Part shown: piece after piece, positions 57,901 through 64,000 of the stretch | How positions within the stretch are numbered: position 1 is the stretch's first letter | Layout: the number at the start of each line of letters is the position of its first letter | NCBI GenBank assembly: GCA_051453625.1 | Contig: JBOZIK010000001.1 | Location: forward strand, 149,502,139 to 149,566,138 | Source of the DNA: Welwitschia mirabilis | Taxonomy: Eukaryota > Gnetophyta > Gnetopsida > Welwitschiales | Reading direction: 5' to 3' | DNA length: 64,000 bases | The notes under the pieces: model-generated | Told to the model about the DNA's origin: nothing | The model's input: the letters and a program-made list of their open reading frames with translations, nothing else | Databases searched by the model: none | Translations under genes and position numbers: made by a program

Positions 57901-58479
57901 AACTTAAACATTGAAAATCTAGTTAATGTTCTTTAGAAAACTATGCTTACAAATCAAATACCATTAGGGTCCCTTGTAACACAGTCTTTACCAAATCCTA
58001 ATAAAGTAAAAAAAAAGATTGTAAGGTTGTGACAAGAAGTAAAAATAAAAAAAAAACCTTATACCCATGAGGCTTAAACTCTAAAAATTATAAGAAAAAT
58101 GGAAAATATGAAGAGAATATTGATATCTTAGAAAATCATAATTTCCATTCTACTTTAAGTAATAAGCTTAATAAGAAAAATTCTTCTTAAGATAAATGAA
58201 AAAAACCTACTATTCCTTAGTTTGATAGATTAAATACTAATCCTACCTTTAATGATCACCTTAAATCATTAATATAAAATGTGAGAATAAGTTTATCATT
58301 TTAAAAACCCTTATAAGAAAATCCTAAATATTTTAAGTTATAAAAAGACCTAATTAGGAGAGGAAAAAATAAACTATACCTAAGAAAGTCTTCCTATCCC
58401 AATCTATAATTAACTTAGTTTTACAAAAATGTATAAAATTTAAGGATCCAAGGGAAATAATAGCTAGTGTTACATTAAA

Positions 58480-58570
58480 AGAAAACAAAAGAATTAAAAA
58501 AGCCTTAATGGATATAGGCGTGAGTGTTAATATTATACCTTTACACATTTATCAATGACTTGGTTTAGAA
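58480..58570 (+). pseudogene. pol: Aspartic protease motif, Ty3/gypsy copy 2
   Basis: The frame reads KALMDIGVSVNIIPLHIYQ, then a stop, then LGLETRI. The catalytic Asp and following Gly are kept; the alanine of DxGAS is valine. It corresponds to 7730-7800 in copy 1. Confidence 0.8.
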
Positions 58571-59439
58571 ACTAGAATTATGCCTATATCTATTATTTTA
58601 GAATTGGTAGATATATCAGTGAAGAAATATTTAGGAGTCATAAAAGATTTAGTGATTTAAATTAAGGAAGCATACTATCCAATAGATGTGCTTATGATTA
58701 AAGTTAAGCATAATGGAGGTTATCCATTACTTATATAAAAAGCATTTTATATAACAATTCATTATGTTATTGATATAAGAACTAAAATGATGAAGTATCA
58801 CTTAAGGAATAAAACATTTACCATTGGAGTTTTCGATGCTGCTAAAAAAGACTTAGGTGATGAGTGAAATGTTAAAAAAGAAATTAAGCCAACATCATTT
58901 TTATAGCATCATCTATTTAAAGAGAGATAGTTAATCCTTCATGAGCCTATCTTGTATGATGATCCACTTGAAGTAGAAAACTTGAAAGATTTTGATGATG
59001 ATGAGTTCAACTATGAGCATTTAGGAACTGACTATTTTAATCAAATGACTAAAAAAACTAAAAATATAATCTGTGAAGAAATTTGACATTTAACAACAAC
59101 TGAGATTTTATATTTTAATGGAGGTTATCCATCCATGTTATCTGAATGATGGTCTGAGATGAGAGTCAACTCTTAGTAAAAATTAACAGAAACTAAAAAT
59201 ATAAATTTAAATCTAAAACCTTTACATAGGAGATTGAAATATATCTTTATGTGTGATTATTAGAATAAATCATTGATGATAAATGAGAATATTTTTCTTA
59301 AAAAAGAATTAATTTTGATCTTACTTTTGAATGTTAGGGTAAATGCATTTACTTAGATCCACAAAGATTTAATAACCATTCCTACTTCCATTATTTAACA
59401 TAAAATCTACATTAAGGATAGTGCAAATAATATTGGATA

Positions 59440-60120
59440 ACCCTAACATAGATTAAATTCAGCCCTTAAACAAGTTGTAAAAGATAAAATCATTAAGTTA
59501 ATGGATGTTGAAATTATTTACACCATATCTGATAGTGAGTGTGTTAGAGGTTTGACAGTAGTATTTAAGAAAGAAGAGAAGTGGAAAATGTGTATTGATT
59601 TTAAAAAGATAAATGAAGTAACAAAGAAACACCATTATCCTTTACCTTTTCTTAACTAGATACTTAACAGAATACAAGGACATGTCTTCTCTTGATTTCT
59701 TAATTAGTATAGTGGTTATAATTATGTTTGTATAGCTAGTGAGGATTAAGCTAAAATAACCTTCACTTTATCTTCTAGAACATTTTCTTTTAGATACATG
59801 CCTTTTGTATTTTGTAATGCTCACAGTACTTTTCAATGTGCAATTATGGATATCTTTTATGATATGTTAGATGATTCAATCAAAATTTTATGTATGATTC
59901 TTAATCTATTGTGAAAACTTTAATAAATCTTGGAAAGGTTAGAGAACGTCCTTGACAGATTCATTTATAGTGGCCTATATTTTAGATGGGAGAAAATTTT
60001 CCTTCTAGTTGATAATGAAATTGTTTTAGGTCATCACATTTCTAATAAAAAAATTAGAATTAACCCTAAAAAAAGTATCATTAATAAAATTAATACTTCA
60101 ATAAATGTAAAAGAAGTTTA
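59440..60120 (+). pseudogene. pol: Reverse transcriptase, Ty3/gypsy copy 2
   Basis: In order: RLNSALKQVVKDKIIKLMD, then ISDSE and VVFKKEEKWKMCIDFKKINEVTKKHHYPLPF near 59560-59660, ILNRIQGHVFS, a YSGYN-like stretch, then ITFTLSSRTFSFRYMPF and STFQCAIMDIFYDMLDDSIKI. The catalytic box near 59886-59900 reads FMYDS in the shifted frame where F-x-DD-F is expected, so the first aspartate is lost. The frame 59930-60121 carries the GHHISNKKIRINPKK segment (normally GH.VS..G...D..K). Confidence 0.85.
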
Positions 60121-60289
60121 AACTTTCCTTAGTCATTGTGGTTCTTATTGTCATTTCATTCAAGATTATGTTAAAATTTATAAACTCCTTTACTTGTTAC
60201 TTGAAAAAGAGATAAATTTGAATGAATCAAGTCTTTTTATCTTGCTTTCAAAATACTTAAAGATAAAATATTTTTCACACCTATTGTTA

Positions 60290-60720
60290 TGGGACCTAAT
60301 TAAAATAAATATTTTGAATTAATGTGTGATGTTATTAATATTTCCATGGGTGGGGTTTTTGAATAAAAGTATGAAAATGATTTTAAGGTTATACCTCATC
60401 ATAGTAAAACTTTGTCTAAAGATCAATTAAATTACACTACTATTGAGGAAAAAACATTAGCTATAATCTTTTGCCTTGATACTCTTAGGCACTCTCTTTT
60501 AAGCTTTTATACAAATACTTATACTAATCATGTAGCTATTAAATACCTCATGATTAAGAAATATTCTAGTGCTAGACTTATTAAATGAACCCTCATTATG
60601 TAATAATTTAATCTTACTATCATTTATAAAGTAGGAAAACATAACAGTGAAGAAGATCATTTGTCATATCTTTTATCTTCTCTTGATAATCTTATGATTA
60701 GTGATTCTTTTCTAGACAAA
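60290..60720 (+). pseudogene. pol: RNase H, Ty3/gypsy copy 2
   Basis: The frame reads YFELMCDVINISMGGVF, then HHSKTLSKDQLNYTTIEEKTLAIIFCL and YTNHVAIKYLM. The catalytic D of FELMCD and the E of the EK motif are visible, but the D of YTDH is asparagine. It parallels 5421-5950 in copy 1. Confidence 0.85.
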
Positions 60721-60899
60721 CAACATTTTTCCATATCTTCTACTCCTTCTACTCCTTAGTATTTTGATATAGTTAATTATCTTGTTACCATTAAAATACC
60801 ATAACATTATAGTCATAATAAAAAATATTTTCTCCATAGAATAGGTGATTAAAAATGAATAGATCCATCATAGATGCAAAGACTAAATCATGATAAAAT

Positions 60900-61980
60900 G
60901 TATGCTTAAATGGTTAAAATTAGATATCCTTAATCTTCATCATAGTGGTGTTTGTAGACATCCTTTTAGTTAATAGAAAAATGTAATAAAAATTCTTCAC
61001 TTTGGTTTTTATTGACCTAGTTATTTTTGGAACTCCTTTGATTTTACTAGAAGGTATGATGCTTATCAGTGTTATGGTAGCCTTGTTCATTCTCATAATA
61101 TGCATCTTAATTCTATTCTTGAATGTAAACCATTTTATTATTAGATAATTAATTTTATAATATCTATTAAACCATCTTATAATGATAAGAATTATATTTT
61201 AGTAACTATTAATTATGTTAATAAATGAGTTGAAGTTATTCCTACTTTTACGAATGATGCCTGAACTATTTGTAATTTTATAAGAACTCATATTTTTTAA
61301 CATTTTAGTTTTTAGGAATTATCATTAGTGATATAGAAGATCATTTTATTAATTAACCTTTAGAAAACTTCTTTTATCCATTAGAATTGACCATAGAGTA
61401 ACTTGTGCCTATCATCCATAAACCAATGGTTAAGCTGAAAATGAAAATAGAGAAATAAAGAAAATACTTCCAAAAATTATGTCTTTAATAAGAAATCTTG
61501 TATTTCTAAGATTAATGATATTCTTTAGGCTTACCATACTACTTGGCATAATTCTCTTACTTTTTCACCTTCTGAACTTGTGCATGGAGAAGTTTATATT
61601 TTAATAGTTAATGTATGTTATAACTCTTATTATTTTTTTTATAAACTTAATCTTATAGACCTTCATGAAAATCTTAAAAATAGATTATCCCAAGTCAATT
61701 ATTTACATTAAAAATATACACTTTTTATACATTGTCAACTCATTCACAAAGCCCAAACTAAGTTTAAACATGATAATAAGTTTGAACATGATCAACTTTA
61801 TCTTTTGTATAATACTAAAGTGCATATTTTATATAACAAATTAACTTCTAAATTCTTAGGTCCTTATCTTATAAATAAAGTATATTATAATAACTCCTTT
61901 GATATTTTTGACTTAGCTACTAAGGAGATTTAGAAAGTTAATAGATAAGATTTGAAAATATATGAAAAACCTTTTGATGC
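60900..61980 (+). pseudogene. pol: Integrase and pol C-terminus, Ty3/gypsy copy 2
   Basis: The zinc-binding part reads HHSGVCRHPFS...KILHFGFYWPSYF...YDAYQCYGSL (60935-61085). The core reads LVTINYVNK-stop-VEVIPTFTNDA near 61200-61260 (the first catalytic D reads N), then VI.DIEDHF near 61330, then CAYHP-stop-TNG-stop-AENENREIK near 61398-61455. FSPSELVHGEVYI and SKFLGPYLINKVYY to KVNR-stop-DLKIYEKPF close the protein near 61970, the VNGQRLK-type end of Tat/Athila pol. The minus-strand frame 60920-61105 is its antisense shadow. Confidence 0.85.
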
Positions 61981-64000
61981 AATCTTGAACATAATAGAAG
62001 AAATTGTTTTGAAGGTTTCTCTCAAAGGGGAGGAGTTCCTTCCTATAATCATTTGAATTCTCTCTTAGCCTATTCATTTGATGGATGTTATAATGTCACT
62101 TAATCATCTTTAACAAGGCTTATGTATTTGCTTTACGAACTTTCCATGTCTAGTATTTGTACTTGTGCATTTTACAATGATAAGATTAGATTAATGCAAT
62201 TTTAAGATATTCAAATATCTATAAACTAAAATTTAAAAAAAAATGCTTTGGTTCTTGTTATTTTTTCAATGGTATGAGATACTTAGTTATTTATATGTGT
62301 TCTTTTCTATCTTTCATCTCACTTCCTCACCTCCATCTTTTTGCATGGGTAATAATGTGAAAGTTATTTATGTCAAAAAAAGGAAAAGAAAAGAAAAGAA
62401 AAAAATAGAAGAGAATAATGATCATAATCTGTTATATTTATGCTTCATGATGGTTTCTTATCATACTAGGGTAAATGTTTCCAAAAAGAATCTTTGGCAT
62501 TGTTGGTAGCTATGGGAATTCCACTAGAGGATTAGTTGGTTATGCTTTACGGGCCCTCACTTCATTAATTATGGTTATACTTTCCTCGTCATGGAAAGTA
62601 GTAATACAACTTTAAGGCTATGGGATTAGTAGTATTCTTGTTATCATAAAAGACATTACTTATTTCCTATACTATTAGTATTTCCACCTCATCATTTCAC
62701 TTTTGATGATTTAAGTATGTTCTGAGGTGTGAGTAGATAAGTTTATCTTTGAGTAGTTTTTAATCTTATCACTGGTTATTTTGAGTACTTAAAATTTGGT
62801 TTCATCACAATTACTACCTTTTTGAGTGAAACTTTATGAAATTAAAATTTAAGGTAGGTATGCTATCTTCTTCATAGTCATAGTGTTTATTTTTATTCTA
62901 TTTTTATTTTTTAATTTGGTTTATTATTTTAAAGTTATTACAATACTTTTCATCATCATTTTTAGGATCTTATCATTCAATAGTTTCCTTGTTATTATTT
63001 TCATTTATACTCATTGTATTCTATCAATCAAAGTTGATTTTTGTTTAGCATTTTTTAATCATGATTATCTCTTATGCTTAGATGATTTTATTTATGATTT
63101 TTTATGAGATTCCTTTCAGTATTTTTTATTTAATTTGGGCACATTTTGTTTAGTTTTTTTTAATCTAGCTTCATTCGACTTAGTACATTTTTCTCATCCC
63201 ATGTTTCTATTCTTTTGAGTTTTTCTTATTCCTTATTTTTACATTGATATCCAATTCTAATTTATTTGGCTGATATTTTCATTTTCCTAAACATTCAAAG
63301 TACTATCATTGACTATGTTACCTAAATGATAAAGTGGATGACAACTATGATTTTTTTGGGAGTTGTCTTATAGCTGTTATCCATGATACAACATAATGAA
63401 AATGTAATAAAATCATCTCTACAATTCTATTCTTTTCTTATTTTTAAAACATTTTTAATCATTCCTTTTTAAAATAACTATTACTTCAGTACTACTAATA
63501 TCTTGAAATATTTCTCTATGTGTTTAGTGCACTAGATTGTGAGTTTTAAATGAATTTATCAAAATGAGGTATGCTTTTCTCTTCCTCATTATTTTTGATT
63601 TCTTCTCTCGTTTTTGAGCCTTGTAATGTGCAGTTTTCATGTATATCAATCAATTTTTTATACTATTCTATTTGGTACTTATGGATATAATTTTTGCCAT
63701 GTTTTTTATTAGATATTTGGATTTGTATATTTTACGAGGTAGAATTAGGTTTTTAACTCTAAACCTTATTTTCTCAAAAACTATAAGTAAAAATGTAGTG
63801 GTCCTTATAGGCAAATTGATCAATATAATGATCTCTACATTTCTACTAGATTATATTTTTCATTTGAGAACTTTTATTTTTGACCTTATGTATGACCCAC
63901 TTATTTTACTCTTTTCAATTTTTCTCATGTTTTACTATTTTCCTTGACACAATTATGTAATACAAGATGTATTAATTTTCTTTATGGAGGAGGGGGTAGG
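61981..64000 (+). other. 3' region of Ty3/gypsy copy 2
   Basis: It contains a purine-rich tract at 62376-62412 and the block 62400-62600, which matches the reverse complement of 3260-3450. T-rich DNA follows, with palindrome-like motifs near 63320-63400, and a segment at 63300-63960 matching the reverse complement of 1640-2400. Hydrophobic frames at 62883-63107 and 63639-63947 have no recognised domain. The window ends in a G-rich 'ggaggagggggtagg', which could be the polypurine tract just before the 3' LTR. Confidence 0.55.

Larger units (their letters stand above)
55463..64000 (+). mobile_element. Ty3/gypsy retrotransposon, Tat/Athila-like, degenerate (copy 2), runs off the window
   Basis: LTR material is followed by gag (about 56690-57900), protease (58500), RT (59440-60120), RNase H (60290-60560), integrase (60900-61600) and the pol C-terminus (61830-61960), then a 3' region to the window end. 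It is the inverted counterpart of the element at 1640-10206. The 3' LTR is not seen and should lie beyond 64000. Stops and frameshifts occur throughout. Confidence 0.85.

Noticed and set aside
60920-61105. 61-codon minus-strand frame
   Set aside because: Antisense of the integrase zinc-binding region of Ty3/gypsy copy 2, whose plus-strand motifs are clear.
1-64000. CRISPR array, bacterial operon or prophage system
   Set aside because: No regularly spaced identical repeats with unique spacers, and no ribosome-binding-site-led gene series. All recognisable coding is plant transposable-element type.
1-64000. tRNA, rRNA or other structural RNA genes
   Set aside because: No sequence with the conserved tRNA or rRNA blocks was seen when reading both strands; only tRNA-Met-complementary primer sites occur.

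Overview
The window reads as nuclear DNA of a flowering plant: strongly AT-rich, gene-poor, and built almost entirely from old, broken transposable elements in nested arrangement. No intact host gene is recognisable. Evidence for a plant is the mix of a Tat/Athila-like Ty3/gypsy family (RT motif around HYPLPF, C-terminal VNGQRLK-like end of pol), Ty1/copia elements primed by initiator tRNA-Met with UBN2-type gag, and CACTA-type inverted termini. The species cannot be named from the sequence.

Layout. 1-976 is the end of a copia LTR of the same family as two full LTRs further in. About 1640-10170 is a minus-strand Ty3/gypsy element (3' region, integrase, RNase H, RT, protease, gag, then 5' LTR, cut by assembly gaps). 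10845-22600 is mostly unassignable AT-rich sequence with a (TC)n tract, an (AT)n tract and a diverged ~0.8 kb direct duplication. At 22607 a CACTA-type terminus starts; its inverted partner ends at 55394, so about 32.8 kb lies between the two. Inside it are a degenerate minus-strand polyprotein remnant (about 23.5-26.5 kb and 46.2-50.6 kb, possibly pararetroviral), a copia LTR at 26501, a copia RT relic near 29.28 kb, a GC-rich islet at 31.86 kb, a plus-strand copia (5' LTR, PBS, gag) split by a minus-strand non-autonomous copia with ~1.2 kb LTRs (33951-39026), a GC-rich islet at 40.4-41.4 kb, a nearly full-length minus-strand copia (41400-46192), and a plus-strand RT relic at 53.2 kb. From 55463 to the window end lies a second, plus-strand copy of the same Ty3/gypsy family, beginning with a tandemly duplicated LTR segment.

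Nothing here looks functional as a protein-coding system. Every pol is broken by stops and frameshifts, and several catalytic residues are replaced. The most informative points are the CACTA termini bracketing the nested cluster; the matching 5-bp flanks (CATTT) at 26496 and 46193, which suggest the two halves of the minus-strand polyprotein were once contiguous; and assembly gaps flanked by repeated sequence, which show that parts of the scaffold are artificially expanded or possibly misjoined.
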